Made by a program: the position numbers and the translations under genes. Positions 8,826 through 17,541 of a stretch of 64,000 nt of DNA are shown here, one piece after another. The DNA comes from Parahalioglobus pacificus (GTDB lineage: Bacteria > Pseudomonadota > Gammaproteobacteria > Pseudomonadales > Halieaceae): contig NZ_BMYM01000001.1 of the NCBI RefSeq assembly GCF_014652275.1, positions 1,612,001 through 1,676,000 on the forward strand, written 5' to 3'. Within the stretch, counting starts at the first letter, position 1; every line of letters begins with the position of its first letter. Below the pieces are notes generated by a model. It was not told the DNA's origin. It searched no databases and worked only from the letters and a program-made list of their open reading frames with translations.

Positions 8826-9056
8826 TCAGGCGTTGGCTTGCTCGGCAAAGCGCTGGGCGACTCGGGCGGCCACTGGCGAAAGCTGTTCGGCGTCAGTCTG
8901 CCACCGTGTCACCAACTGATCGCGCATCTGCGGCGTCCAAAATCGCTCCAAGTGACTAACGCAACCCTCCAGGGCGCGATCGGGATTGCGGTTTTCGCCC
9001 ATGTTCAGAGCGATCTGATTCAGCATTCGCACCAAATGGTCAGTTTCCTGCGTCAC
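8826..9056 (-). CDS. fdsD: Formate dehydrogenase delta subunit
   Basis: A 76-residue protein beginning VTQETDHLVRMLNQIALNMG and containing HLERFWTPQMRDQL, the recognisable core of FdsD. FdsD proteins accompany NAD-dependent molybdenum formate dehydrogenases and are needed for full activity, probably during assembly. The start is the GTG at 9056, preceded by AGAGGAG at good spacing. It overlaps the end of fdhD by 17 bases; the longer frame upstream has no ribosome-binding site and is not family-like. It is the last gene of the fds set. Confidence 0.88.
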   Translation of the reverse strand: MTQETDHLVRMLNQIALNMGENRNPDRALEGCVSHLERFWTPQMRDQLVTRWQTDAEQLSPVAARVAQRFAEQANA

Positions 9057-9867
9057 AAGCACGCTCCTCTGCAGCACCGGAAACTCTGTTCGGGTGGGTG
9101 TAAACCGTGTGTCGTCGCTCGCTGACCCTGGCCACAAGCGTCAGCCCACTGCGCTGCGCATGCTCCACTGCCAACGAGGTGGGTGCTGAAACAGCAGCGA
9201 GCACAGGAATGTTGGCAGCCGCTGTCTTGGCCACCATCTCATAGCTGGCACGGCTGGTTACCAAAACAAACCCCTCGTCTTGGCGGTGTTCACATTGCAG
9301 TGCACCCAGCAATTTATCCAGTGCATTGTGCCGCCCAACATCCTCGCGAACACATAACACTTCACCACTCGGTGAACAGAAGGCAGCGCCGTGGGAGGCA
9401 CCTGTTGCATCACGCAGTGGTTGGCGCGCAGTAAGCGTGGTGACAGCTTGCGCAAACGCAGCAGGAGGCACAGTGAGCGAAGACTGCACTGGCTGCGGCA
9501 CTGAGATGGCCTGCTCCAGCGACTCAGCGCCACACAGTCCGCAGCCGGTGCGGCCCGCGAGATTGCGTCGGCGCTCTTTCAATGCAGCCTCGACGGCACT
9601 GGCAACTTCAAGCCGTACTTCTAACCCCAGCGGTTGGGCGTGCACGCTAACACCATAGAGTTGGTCGGGACTGGACAGAATGCCCTCGGAGAGACTAAAG
9701 CCCAGAGCAAAGTCCTCCAGGTCAGTGGCGGTGGCCATCATGACTACATGAGAGATCCCGTTGTACACCAGCGCAACGGCGGTCTCATCCACCACCGGGT
9801 CGTCGGAGGGAGAATCGCTACCCGAGAATGTGGCCGGAACGTCAATTGCGCCCGGCGTATTGCCCAT
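9040..9867 (-). CDS. fdhD: Formate dehydrogenase accessory sulfurtransferase FdhD
   Basis: FdhD transfers sulfur to the molybdenum centre of formate dehydrogenase. The diagnostic RTGCGLCGAESLEQA motif contains the two cysteines (CGLC) that carry sulfur from the cysteine desulfurase. Other family signatures are TDLEDFALGFSLSEGIL, GAAFCSPSGEVLCVREDVGR and HNALDKLLGA, plus SRASYEMVAKTAAANIPVL near the end. The start is the ATG at 9867, which overlaps the fdsA stop (TGATG), so the two are translationally coupled. The frame extends further upstream inside fdsA but without reason. Length (about 275 residues) is normal. Confidence 0.93.
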   Translation of the reverse strand: MGNTPGAIDVPATFSGSDSPSDDPVVDETAVALVYNGISHVVMMATATDLEDFALGFSLSEGILSSPDQLYGVSVHAQPLGLEVRLEVASAVEAALKERRRNLAGRTGCGLCGAESLEQAISVPQPVQSSLTVPPAAFAQAVTTLTARQPLRDATGASHGAAFCSPSGEVLCVREDVGRHNALDKLLGALQCEHRQDEGFVLVTSRASYEMVAKTAAANIPVLAAVSAPTSLAVEHAQRSGLTLVARVSERRHTVYTHPNRVSGAAEERACDAGN

Positions 9868-12716
9868 CACTCGCGCCCGGCCTCCGCCAAGAGCGAGGTC
9901 TGTAGCCTGTGAACCTCCCGGTGCCTGCGCTGCCACTGGGAGGGTTCCGCGACCTTCTCCACGTGGACGGCTGTGACCTTGTACTCGGGACAGTTGGTGG
10001 CCCAGTCCGAGTTATCCGTAGTCACCACGTTGGCACCGGACACCGGGTGATGGAAGGTGGTGTATACCACGCCTGGCTTCACGCGCTCCGAGATCGCGGC
10101 CCGCAGCACGGTATCTCCTGCGCGGCTGCTGATACCCACCCAATCCTGCTCACTGATACCGTATTGCTCGGCGTCATGGGGATGAATCTCCAGCACATCC
10201 TCTTCGTGCCAGACGGTGTTCGCGGTGCGTCGAGTCTGTGCACCCACATTGTATTGGGACAGAATGCGCCCGGTTGTCAGCAGCAGTGGGAAGCGGCGGT
10301 TTGCGCGCTCCTCCGTGGGCACAAATTCCGTGATACCAAAGTAACCCTTACCACGCACAAAACTGTCTACGTGCATGATCGGGGTACCGGTGGGCGACTC
10401 TGTGTTGCAGGGCCATTGCACACTGCCCTGCTCATCCAGTCGCTCGTAGCTGACTCCGGCGAAGGTCGGGGTTAGTGCTGCAATCTCATCCATGATCTCA
10501 GACGGATGTGAATAGGTCATAGGGCAACCCATGGCATTCGCCAAAGCCTGTGTCACCTCCCAATCTTCCATACCGGCTTGTGCCGGCATCACCTTGCGGA
10601 CGCGGGAGATACGGCGCTCGGCATTGGTGAAGGTACCGTTCTTTTCAAGAAAGCTGCTGCCCGGCAAAAAGACGTGGGCGAATTTGGCGGTCTCATTAAG
10701 AAAGATGTCCTGCACCACCAGGCAATCCAATGCCGAAAGCGCAGCCTCGATATGGTGTGTATTGGGGTCAGACTGGGCCACGTCTTCGCCCTGGCAATAA
10801 AGACCGCGGAATTCGCCCGCGACGGCGGCATTAAACATGTTGGGAATGCGCATGCCAGGATCGGGATCCAGACTGACGCCCCAGTGCGACTCAAACAGGC
10901 TGCGCGTGGCGGCATCGGAGATATGACGGTAGCCCGGCAGTTCATGCGGGAAGGATCCCATGTCGCAGGAGCCCTGTACGTTGTTCTGCCCGCGTAGGGG
11001 ATTCACACCCACCCCTTCCCGACCCAGATTACCGGTGAGCATTGCCAGGTTGGCAATGGCCATCACCGACGTAGAGCCCTGGCTGTGCTCGGTCACACCC
11101 AGCCCATAATAAATCGCTGAATTACCGCCAGTGGCATACAGGCGTGCGGCGCCGCGCACCAATTCAGGATCCACGCCGGTAAACTCCGCGCTGGCCTCCG
11201 GACTGTGCTGTGGTTCCTGAATAAACGCCAGCCACTCTGCAAACGCCGGTTCCTCACAGCGGTCAGCGATGAAGTCGCTGTCCTGCAGACCCTCTTCCAC
11301 AATGGTATAGGCAAGCGCATTGAGGATAGCGACATTGGTGCCCGGATTTACCGGCAGGTGATAGTCGGCACGGATGTGTGCGGTATCCACCAGTTCTATT
11401 TGCCGGGGATCAATAACGATAAGACGCGCACCTTCGCGCAATCGTCGCTTCATCCGTGAGGCGAATACAGGGTGTGCATCGGTGGGGTTCGCCCCCATGA
11501 TCAGCACAACATCGGCTTTCGCGACTGAGGCGAAGGTCTGGGTTCCCGCTGACTCGCCAAGGGTAGTCTTCAAACCATACCCTGTGGGCGAGTGACAGAC
11601 CCGCGCACAGGTATCCACGTTGTTGTTGCCGAAACCCGCCCGCACCAGTTTCTGCACCAGATAGACTTCTTCATTGGTGCAACGCGAGGAGGTAATCGCG
11701 CCCACGCTATTGCGCCCGTGTTGTTCCTGAATCCCGCGGAAGCGCGCCGCGGTGAATGCGATCGCCTCCTCCCAACTGACTGTTCGCCAGGGCTGATCGA
11801 TGCTGTCGCGCACCATGGGTTCAGAAATACGGTCTTTATGCGTAGCGTAGCCGAAGGCAAATCGTCCCTTAACGCAGGAGTGCCCTTCGTTGGCATGGCC
11901 ATCCTTGTTCGGCGTCATGCGCACCACGGTGTTGCCGCGAAGTTCTGCCTTGAAGGAACAGCCAACGCCGCAGTAGGCGCAAGTCGTTATCGCGCTGTGC
12001 TCGGGAACACCCGCATCAATAATGCTGTTCTCTGTGAGAGTTGCGGTGGGACAGGCATCAACACAGGCGCCACAGGACACGCAGTCCGAGTCCATAAACA
12101 ATTCGTCTTGACCGGCGGACACCTTGGAGTCAAAGCCGCGTCCATCAATGGTGAGCGCGAAAGTACCTTGTGTTTCTTCGCAGGCGCGCACGCAGCGCGA
12201 GCATACGATGCACTTGGACGCATCGAAGGTAAAATAGGGATTACTGGTGTCTTTGTCGGCGCTTAAGTGGTTGGCACCTTCAAAACCGTACCGCACTTCG
12301 CGCAGACCCACTTCGCCGGCTGTGTCCTGCAGCTCGCAGTCACCATTCACCGGACAGGTCAGGCAGTCCAGCGGATGATCGGAGATATACAGCTCCATCA
12401 CGCCGCGGCGCACCTTGGCCAGTTGATCGGACTGGGTGTTCACCACCATGCCTTCAGCGACCGGGGTTGTACACGATGCGGGTTTACCGCGCATACCCTC
12501 GATTTCTACCAGGCAAATACGACAGGAACCAAAGGGCTCCAGGGAATCGGTTGCACACAGGCGAGGTATCTTCACGCCGGCGTCTGCCGCGGCGCGCATC
12601 ACCGAGGTGCCCTCTGCAACCGTTACCTCTACACCGTCGATGGTGAGCGAAACCGTCTGCTCGGACTCCCGGAGCGGTGTACCGAAATCCGGTTGCGGTT
12701 GGTAAAACTGCAACAT
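9867..12716 (-). CDS. fdsA: NAD-dependent formate dehydrogenase alpha subunit
   Basis: The 949-residue catalytic subunit, oxidising formate to CO2 at a bis-MGD molybdenum centre. The N-terminus is NuoG-like: a [2Fe-2S] domain (FGSCRICLVEIEGMRGKPAS), then ferredoxin-type clusters CIVCSRCVRACEE and CVSCGACVDACP. The molybdopterin domain begins near residue 245 with TCAYCGVGCSFK and the active-site region is CARVCHSPTGYGLKTTLGES, where the Cys of RVCHSP is the likely Mo ligand (no selenocysteine needed). The C-terminal MopB domain has FPLLLTTGRILSQYNVG and HPVSGANVVTT. It forms a complex with fdsB and fdsG just upstream. GGGAGAG precedes the ATG. Confidence 0.95.
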   Translation of the reverse strand: MLQFYQPQPDFGTPLRESEQTVSLTIDGVEVTVAEGTSVMRAAADAGVKIPRLCATDSLEPFGSCRICLVEIEGMRGKPASCTTPVAEGMVVNTQSDQLAKVRRGVMELYISDHPLDCLTCPVNGDCELQDTAGEVGLREVRYGFEGANHLSADKDTSNPYFTFDASKCIVCSRCVRACEETQGTFALTIDGRGFDSKVSAGQDELFMDSDCVSCGACVDACPTATLTENSIIDAGVPEHSAITTCAYCGVGCSFKAELRGNTVVRMTPNKDGHANEGHSCVKGRFAFGYATHKDRISEPMVRDSIDQPWRTVSWEEAIAFTAARFRGIQEQHGRNSVGAITSSRCTNEEVYLVQKLVRAGFGNNNVDTCARVCHSPTGYGLKTTLGESAGTQTFASVAKADVVLIMGANPTDAHPVFASRMKRRLREGARLIVIDPRQIELVDTAHIRADYHLPVNPGTNVAILNALAYTIVEEGLQDSDFIADRCEEPAFAEWLAFIQEPQHSPEASAEFTGVDPELVRGAARLYATGGNSAIYYGLGVTEHSQGSTSVMAIANLAMLTGNLGREGVGVNPLRGQNNVQGSCDMGSFPHELPGYRHISDAATRSLFESHWGVSLDPDPGMRIPNMFNAAVAGEFRGLYCQGEDVAQSDPNTHHIEAALSALDCLVVQDIFLNETAKFAHVFLPGSSFLEKNGTFTNAERRISRVRKVMPAQAGMEDWEVTQALANAMGCPMTYSHPSEIMDEIAALTPTFAGVSYERLDEQGSVQWPCNTESPTGTPIMHVDSFVRGKGYFGITEFVPTEERANRRFPLLLTTGRILSQYNVGAQTRRTANTVWHEEDVLEIHPHDAEQYGISEQDWVGISSRAGDTVLRAAISERVKPGVVYTTFHHPVSGANVVTTDNSDWATNCPEYKVTAVHVEKVAEPSQWQRRHREVHRLQTSLLAEAGRE

Positions 12717-12731
12717 GCCAATCTCTCCCGG

Positions 12732-14279
12732 CTAGCTCGCCTCGGCCGCCAACCCAAAATCCTCAGGGAAATACCTTAGTGCGCTGCGCACCGGCGAAGG
12801 GGTAAGCCCCCCCATCGCGCACAGCGATCCATGCTCCATGGTGTCGCACAGATCTTCCAGCAGAATTTTCTGTGCGGTGTCTGCGGGATTCGCGACCAAT
12901 TTATCGATCACTTCGACGCCGCGGATTGAACCCATACGACAGGGAGTGCATTTGCCGCAGGATTCCGCCACACAGAAGGCCATGGCAAAACGCGCCTGCG
13001 CAGCCATATCAATTGTATCGTCAAAAACAACGACGCCGCCGTGACCCAGCATGGCACCGGCCTGCGCAAAGGCCTCATAATCCAGCGGCAAATCCCATTG
13101 TGCTTCCGGGAGGTAGGCACCAAGAGGACCGCCCACCTGAATAGCGCGCACTGGCCTACCGCTGCGTGTACCGCCGCCCCAGTCGAAAACGATCTCCCGC
13201 AAGCTGATGCCGTAGGGCACCTCTATCAAACCACCACGCGCAATATTACCGGCCAACTGCACCGTGAGGGTGCCCCTTGATCGCCCGGTGCCATGGGCCT
13301 GATACGCTGCCGCACCCTCAGCAAGCACAGTGCTGGCAGCCGCAAGTGTCAGCACGTTATTGACTACAGTGGGCTTACCGAAAAGCCCCTCCAACGCCGG
13401 CAACGGAGGCTTTGCGCGAACCATGCCTCGCTTGCCTTCAAGGCTATCGAGTAAAGCGGTTTCTTCACCACAAATATAAGCGCCGGCCCCGAGACGCACC
13501 TCGATATCAAATGACTTGTCGCTGCCTAAAACACGCTCTCCCAGCACACCGGCCAGACGCGCCGCGTCAATGGCTTCATTCAACATTAACTGTGCGCGTG
13601 GGTATTCTGAGCGTAAATAGATGTAACCCTGAGTGGCGCCAACGGCGATGCCCGCAATCGCCATACCCTCCAGAAGCTGAAAGGGATCACTCTCCATCAG
13701 AAGTCGATCGGCGAAGGTGCCCGAGTCTCCCTCGTCAGCGTTGCAAACGATGTACTTCTGGTCGGCCTCGGCGCCCAAAACTGTGCGCCATTTAATGCCC
13801 GCAGGAAACGCGGCACCGCCACGCCCCCGCAATCCGGAATCCGTAATCTCTTCCACGACCGCATCGGGTGTCAGACTCAACGCCCGCTCCAGTCCCTGGA
13901 GTCCGCCCAGAGCCCGATAGGTATTAAGGTCAATGGGGTCGCCCTCACCCGCGCGGGCGAAGGTCAAGCGGTGCTGGTTGGCAAACCACGGCAGTTCGGC
14001 AACTTCGCCAAGGTAGTTGGGATGCGACTCAGGATTATCGAGCAGTGTGGCCAACAACCCCTCCGCATCTGACGCCATCAATTCGCCAATGCCTATGCGC
14101 TTTCCCTGCCAATCCATCTCCAGCATTGGCTCCAGCCAGAAGGCGCCGCGAGAGCCACTGCGAATGATGTTCAGAGGCACATCCGCCGCAGCCGCCTGTA
14201 CTTCAAGTACCGCAACGAGGGCATCAGCGCCCAGGGCTCGTGCCGTTGTGTCTCCGGAAATGTAGAGCGACAAGGTCAT
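12732..14279 (-). CDS. fdsB: Formate dehydrogenase beta subunit (NuoF-like)
   Basis: A 515-residue diaphorase subunit that passes electrons from formate oxidation to NAD+. After a roughly 100-residue thioredoxin-like domain comes the NuoF core: GLRGRGGAAFPAGIKWR (FMN/NADH glycine-rich site), KYIVCNADEGDSGTFADR, the long GAYICGEETALL segment, and the [4Fe-4S] motif ESCGKCTPCRMGS near the C-terminus. Length matches the Cupriavidus-type FdsB. Its ATG overlaps the fdsG stop by four bases (ATGA), and fdsA follows 15 bases later, so the three are co-transcribed and probably co-assembled in the cytoplasm. Confidence 0.94.
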   Translation of the reverse strand: MTLSLYISGDTTARALGADALVAVLEVQAAAADVPLNIIRSGSRGAFWLEPMLEMDWQGKRIGIGELMASDAEGLLATLLDNPESHPNYLGEVAELPWFANQHRLTFARAGEGDPIDLNTYRALGGLQGLERALSLTPDAVVEEITDSGLRGRGGAAFPAGIKWRTVLGAEADQKYIVCNADEGDSGTFADRLLMESDPFQLLEGMAIAGIAVGATQGYIYLRSEYPRAQLMLNEAIDAARLAGVLGERVLGSDKSFDIEVRLGAGAYICGEETALLDSLEGKRGMVRAKPPLPALEGLFGKPTVVNNVLTLAAASTVLAEGAAAYQAHGTGRSRGTLTVQLAGNIARGGLIEVPYGISLREIVFDWGGGTRSGRPVRAIQVGGPLGAYLPEAQWDLPLDYEAFAQAGAMLGHGGVVVFDDTIDMAAQARFAMAFCVAESCGKCTPCRMGSIRGVEVIDKLVANPADTAQKILLEDLCDTMEHGSLCAMGGLTPSPVRSALRYFPEDFGLAAEAS

Positions 14280-14734
14280 GCTTCCTGCCTCATCGCAGCC
14301 ATCAGTGCATCGAATTGATCGGCGTCGACGCGCGCATGGACAGCATCTCCAATGCGCACTGACGGACCGCAGGCACAGTTACCGAGGCAATAGACGGGCT
14401 CCAGCGCGACATCACCACCACTGCTATGACCCACGGCCACACCCAGACTGGCTTCGGCATGCGCTTTTAGCGCGTCCGCGCCATTGGCCTGACATGCCTC
14501 TGAGACGCAAATCTGCACCGTATGCCTGGCGGGAGGCGTCTCTCGAAAGTCGTGATAAAAAGACAGTACACCGTGGACCTCTGCCCGGGAGCGATTAATC
14601 GCTGTGGCTATGGCGGGTACGGCATCGGCAGGAACATAACCCAGTGCGTGCTGGATACTGTGCAACATGGGCAACAACCCACCGGGAACATCGCGGTAGC
14701 GACTGATGCACTCTTCTATGCGGATATCGTTCAC
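14276..14734 (-). CDS. fdsG: Formate dehydrogenase gamma subunit (NuoE-like)
   Basis: A 152-residue NuoE-type thioredoxin-fold [2Fe-2S] protein. Cluster ligands are in CVSEACQANGAD (two cysteines) and YCLGNCACGPS (two cysteines). An N-terminal helical segment (GGLLPMLHSIQHALGYVP) is characteristic. FdsG is part of the NADH-reducing module with FdsB. It is the first gene of the fds set and follows the SRPBCC gene with a 30-base gap. No strong promoter is visible in that gap, so transcription may come from further upstream. Confidence 0.93.
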   Translation of the reverse strand: MNDIRIEECISRYRDVPGGLLPMLHSIQHALGYVPADAVPAIATAINRSRAEVHGVLSFYHDFRETPPARHTVQICVSEACQANGADALKAHAEASLGVAVGHSSGGDVALEPVYCLGNCACGPSVRIGDAVHARVDADQFDALMAAMRQEA

Positions 14735-14764
14735 AGTGGCACGCCCCTAGCCTCATCACTCGTC

Positions 14765-15355
14765 TTAAGAAATACCAGCAAGATAGACCTGCAGTCCGCG
14801 AAGCTGACCCAATTGCACCGTATCAACTGCCGGTGCAATAACGTCCAGGCCTTGCACACTGAACCCGCCTACCTCATAACGATAACGCAGTTCGGTAGTC
14901 TCGCCTTCGCCTGAAAGGGTAAAGCTCATGCTACCGGCGACGCCCATGAACTGCAGAGGGCCCAGCCCGCCCTGCATGACAAGACTAACTCCGGGGCGAG
15001 CTTGAACCACGCGCATGTGCTCTATGCTTCCGCCGTCGTCCAACATCTCACAAAAACAACCGCCCGCCTTCGCATCCAAGCTGAACGCAGAGGCTTTACC
15101 GCCGTGGGAGTGAGTGGCATCCCACCACCGATCTATCTCAGCAGTCAGCGCCTCCCAAACTCGCGTCGACGAAGCTGGCATCTCGATGACGTGCTCCGAC
15201 AAGAATCCGCGCTTGTCCACCGCAAGTAGTTCAGCCCTCGCAGTTCCAGCAGATAGCAGCGTAGAAATTACGAGCAAGAAAAGAGCGTGCAACGCTGCTC
15301 TTACACCACCAGAGCCAACACCTATCCGTGAATTCACTGTCGCGGAGGAAGCCAT
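14765..15355 (-). CDS. Secreted SRPBCC (START-like) protein
   Basis: A 196-residue protein with a signal peptide (ALFLLVISTLLSAGTARAE; cleavage after ARA near residue 40) followed by a START/SRPBCC fold: VIEMPASSTRVWEALTAEID opens the helix-grip domain, and the strand pattern GSMSFTLSGEGETTELRYRY closes it. Such domains bind small hydrophobic ligands; a periplasmic form is less common. It lies between frmA (10 bases) and fdsG (30 bases) on the same strand, so it is probably co-transcribed with the C1 genes. Why a secreted ligand-binding protein sits there is unclear. The function is not known. Confidence 0.7.
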   Translation of the reverse strand: MASSATVNSRIGVGSGGVRAALHALFLLVISTLLSAGTARAELLAVDKRGFLSEHVIEMPASSTRVWEALTAEIDRWWDATHSHGGKASAFSLDAKAGGCFCEMLDDGGSIEHMRVVQARPGVSLVMQGGLGPLQFMGVAGSMSFTLSGEGETTELRYRYEVGGFSVQGLDVIAPAVDTVQLGQLRGLQVYLAGIS

Positions 15356-15365
15356 CTAGCGCACC

Positions 15366-16472
15366 CTAGAACTGCACCACCGAACGAATACTCTCGCCAT
15401 CGTGCATCAGGTCAAAGGCCTTGTTGATGTCGTCAAGGGGCATGGTGTGGGTAATCAGATCGTCAATGTTGATACGGCCGTCCATATACCAATCTACGAT
15501 CTTGGGGACGTCTGTGCGACCGCGGGCGCCTCCAAAGGCTGTGCCTTTCCAGCTACGGCCCGTCACCAGCTGGAAGGGACGTGTGGAAATCTCCTGCCCT
15601 GCACCGGCGACCCCGATGATGCAGCTTTCGCCCCAGCCTTTGTGGCAGGCTTCCAGTGCCTGACGCATGGTGTTCACGTTACCAATGCACTCGAAAGTGT
15701 AATCGAGCCCACCGCCTGTAATCTCAACCAGATGACCAACCACGTCATCCACATCTTTGGGGTTCACGAAATCGGTCATACCGAACTGTTTGGCCAGCGC
15801 CACTTTATCGGGATTGAGGTCAACACCGATGATACGAGAGGCGCCCACCATCTTGGCGCCCTGAATCACATTGAGGCCAATACCGCCTAGACCCCAGACC
15901 GCCACGGTGGAACCCGGCTCTACGCCCATAGTGAACGCAACCGCACCGATACCCGTGGTAACGCCGCAGCCGATGTAGCAAATCTTGTCGAAGGGTGCGT
16001 CTTCACGCACCTTGGCCAGGGCGATCTCCGGAAGCACCGTGTAGTTAGAGAACGTGGAGCAACCCATGTAATGCAGAATAGGTTTACCGTCTAGCGAAAA
16101 GCGGCTGCTACCATCGGGCATGACGCCCTGCCCCTGGGTCTCGCGGATCGCCTGGCAGAGGTTGGTCTTGGGGTGAAGACAGAAATTACACTCCCTGCAT
16201 TCAGGGGTGTACAGCGGAATGACATGGTCCCCGGGCTTCAGACTGGTCACGCCGGCACCCACATCCACTACAACACCGGCACCCTCGTGCCCCAGAATCG
16301 CCGGAAAGGCGCCCTCAGGATCGTCACCCGATAAGGTGAATGCGTCGGTATGGCATACGCCTGTGGCTTTGATTTCTACCAGAACCTCGCCGGCACGCGG
16401 GCCTTCAAGGTCGACCTCAACCACTTCCAGTGGCTTACCAGCTTCAAACGCGACTGCAGCACGGGTCTTCAT
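15366..16472 (-). CDS. frmA: S-(hydroxymethyl)glutathione dehydrogenase / class III alcohol dehydrogenase
   Basis: A 368-residue class III zinc alcohol dehydrogenase that oxidises the glutathione–formaldehyde adduct to S-formylglutathione with NAD+. Features include the catalytic zinc site [15 protein letters not shown] and [12 protein letters not shown], the structural zinc cysteines [15 protein letters not shown], and the class III-specific [19 protein letters not shown]. The Rossmann motif is [15 protein letters not shown]. It lies beside purU and the formate dehydrogenase genes, which explains its role in formaldehyde detoxification. S-formylglutathione hydrolase, the next enzyme, is not in this window. 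Confidence 0.95.
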   Translation of the reverse strand: MKTRAAVAFEAGKPLEVVEVDLEGPRAGEVLVEIKATGVCHTDAFTLSGDDPEGAFPAILGHEGAGVVVDVGAGVTSLKPGDHVIPLYTPECRECNFCLHPKTNLCQAIRETQGQGVMPDGSSRFSLDGKPILHYMGCSTFSNYTVLPEIALAKVREDAPFDKICYIGCGVTTGIGAVAFTMGVEPGSTVAVWGLGGIGLNVIQGAKMVGASRIIGVDLNPDKVALAKQFGMTDFVNPKDVDDVVGHLVEITGGGLDYTFECIGNVNTMRQALEACHKGWGESCIIGVAGAGQEISTRPFQLVTGRSWKGTAFGGARGRTDVPKIVDWYMDGRINIDDLITHTMPLDDINKAFDLMHDGESIRSVVQF

Positions 16473-16581
16473 GTATCACTCCTGATTGTTTTAATTGCTT
16501 TCTATACGCCCCCGAGGCCGACTCGGTGCACCCTAAGCACCCAGTATAGAACGCGGCATAGGCTTGGGGGCCAGGCCGCAC

Positions 16582-17442
16582 TCAGCGGCGGAATACCACC
16601 GTGCGGTTACCGTTCATCAACACGCGATGCTGGGCGTGCCAATTCACGGCGCGATTGAGCACTACGGTCTCTACGTCCCGCCCGATCTCAACCAGTTCAT
16701 CTGGTGAATTAGCATGGGACACGCGCTCCACTGCCTGCTCGATGATTGGCCCCTCGTCGAGGTCAGCGGTCACGTAATGTGCGGTCGCGCCAATGAGCTT
16801 TACACCACGCTCATAGGCCTGATGGTAGGGCTTGGCGCCCTTGAAACCCGGCAGGAAGGAATGATGGATGTTAATCGCTCTGCCGGACAATTGGCGGCAA
16901 AGGTTATCCGACAGAATCTGCATGTAGCGGGCCAGCACCAACAGCTCCGCATCGGTGTCTTTCATGATCTGTAGAATCTGTGCCTCTTGCTCGGGACGGT
17001 TCTCGTTAGAGACCGGCAGGTGGTAATACGGCACGCCGTACCACTCGCAGCTATTGCGCATGTCATCGTGGTTAGAGACAACCGCGACAATATCCACGGG
17101 CAAGGTGCCTGCACGCCACTTGTGCATCAGGCCGTTGAAGCAATGTCCCCACTTCGAGACGGCCAGCACGATCTTCATGCGCTGGTCTTGATCGCGCAGT
17201 TGCCACTCCATATCAAACTCCGCGGCAATGGCGGAAAACTCCTCACGCAGCGAGGCCAGTGTCTGGTCGTCACAGTCGGCACAGGTAAACGCCGTGCGCA
17301 GGAAGAAGCGGCCCGTCTGACGGTCCTCGTGCTGGGTAGACTCCTCGATGTTGAAGCCTTTCTGTGCGAAGAAGCCCGACACACTGGCCACAATGCCAGG
17401 CTTATCGGGGCAGCTCAGTGTAAGAACAGTATTGGTTGTCAT
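16582..17442 (-). CDS. purU: Formyltetrahydrofolate deformylase
   Basis: A 286-residue hydrolase that releases formate from 10-formyltetrahydrofolate. An N-terminal ACT domain (VLTLSCPDKPGIVASVSGFF) is followed by the formyltransferase-like domain. That domain holds VSKWGHCFNGLMHKW, the NIHHSFLPGFKGAKPYHQAY active-site loop (His), and the conserved Asp in VTADLDEGPIIEQ. Its formate product is the substrate of the fds enzyme encoded 2 kb downstream, and frmA follows after 110 bases, so the block forms a coherent C1 oxidation module. ACT domains usually sense methionine or glycine. Confidence 0.94.
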   Translation of the reverse strand: MTTNTVLTLSCPDKPGIVASVSGFFAQKGFNIEESTQHEDRQTGRFFLRTAFTCADCDDQTLASLREEFSAIAAEFDMEWQLRDQDQRMKIVLAVSKWGHCFNGLMHKWRAGTLPVDIVAVVSNHDDMRNSCEWYGVPYYHLPVSNENRPEQEAQILQIMKDTDAELLVLARYMQILSDNLCRQLSGRAINIHHSFLPGFKGAKPYHQAYERGVKLIGATAHYVTADLDEGPIIEQAVERVSHANSPDELVEIGRDVETVVLNRAVNWHAQHRVLMNGNRTVVFRR

Positions 17443-17541
17443 GCCGAGTCCCTGAAGGCGCTTTTATCAGGGCCGCTATGCTGCCAGACCTGCAAACTGA
17501 ACGTCCATCGCCTAATTAGGCGGGATTGCAACAGCAGCTAC

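Noticed and set aside
11592-12266. Plus-strand frame opposite fdsA
   Set aside because: Shadow of the strongly conserved fdsA coding sequence; Cys/His-rich composition comes from the antisense of cluster motifs.
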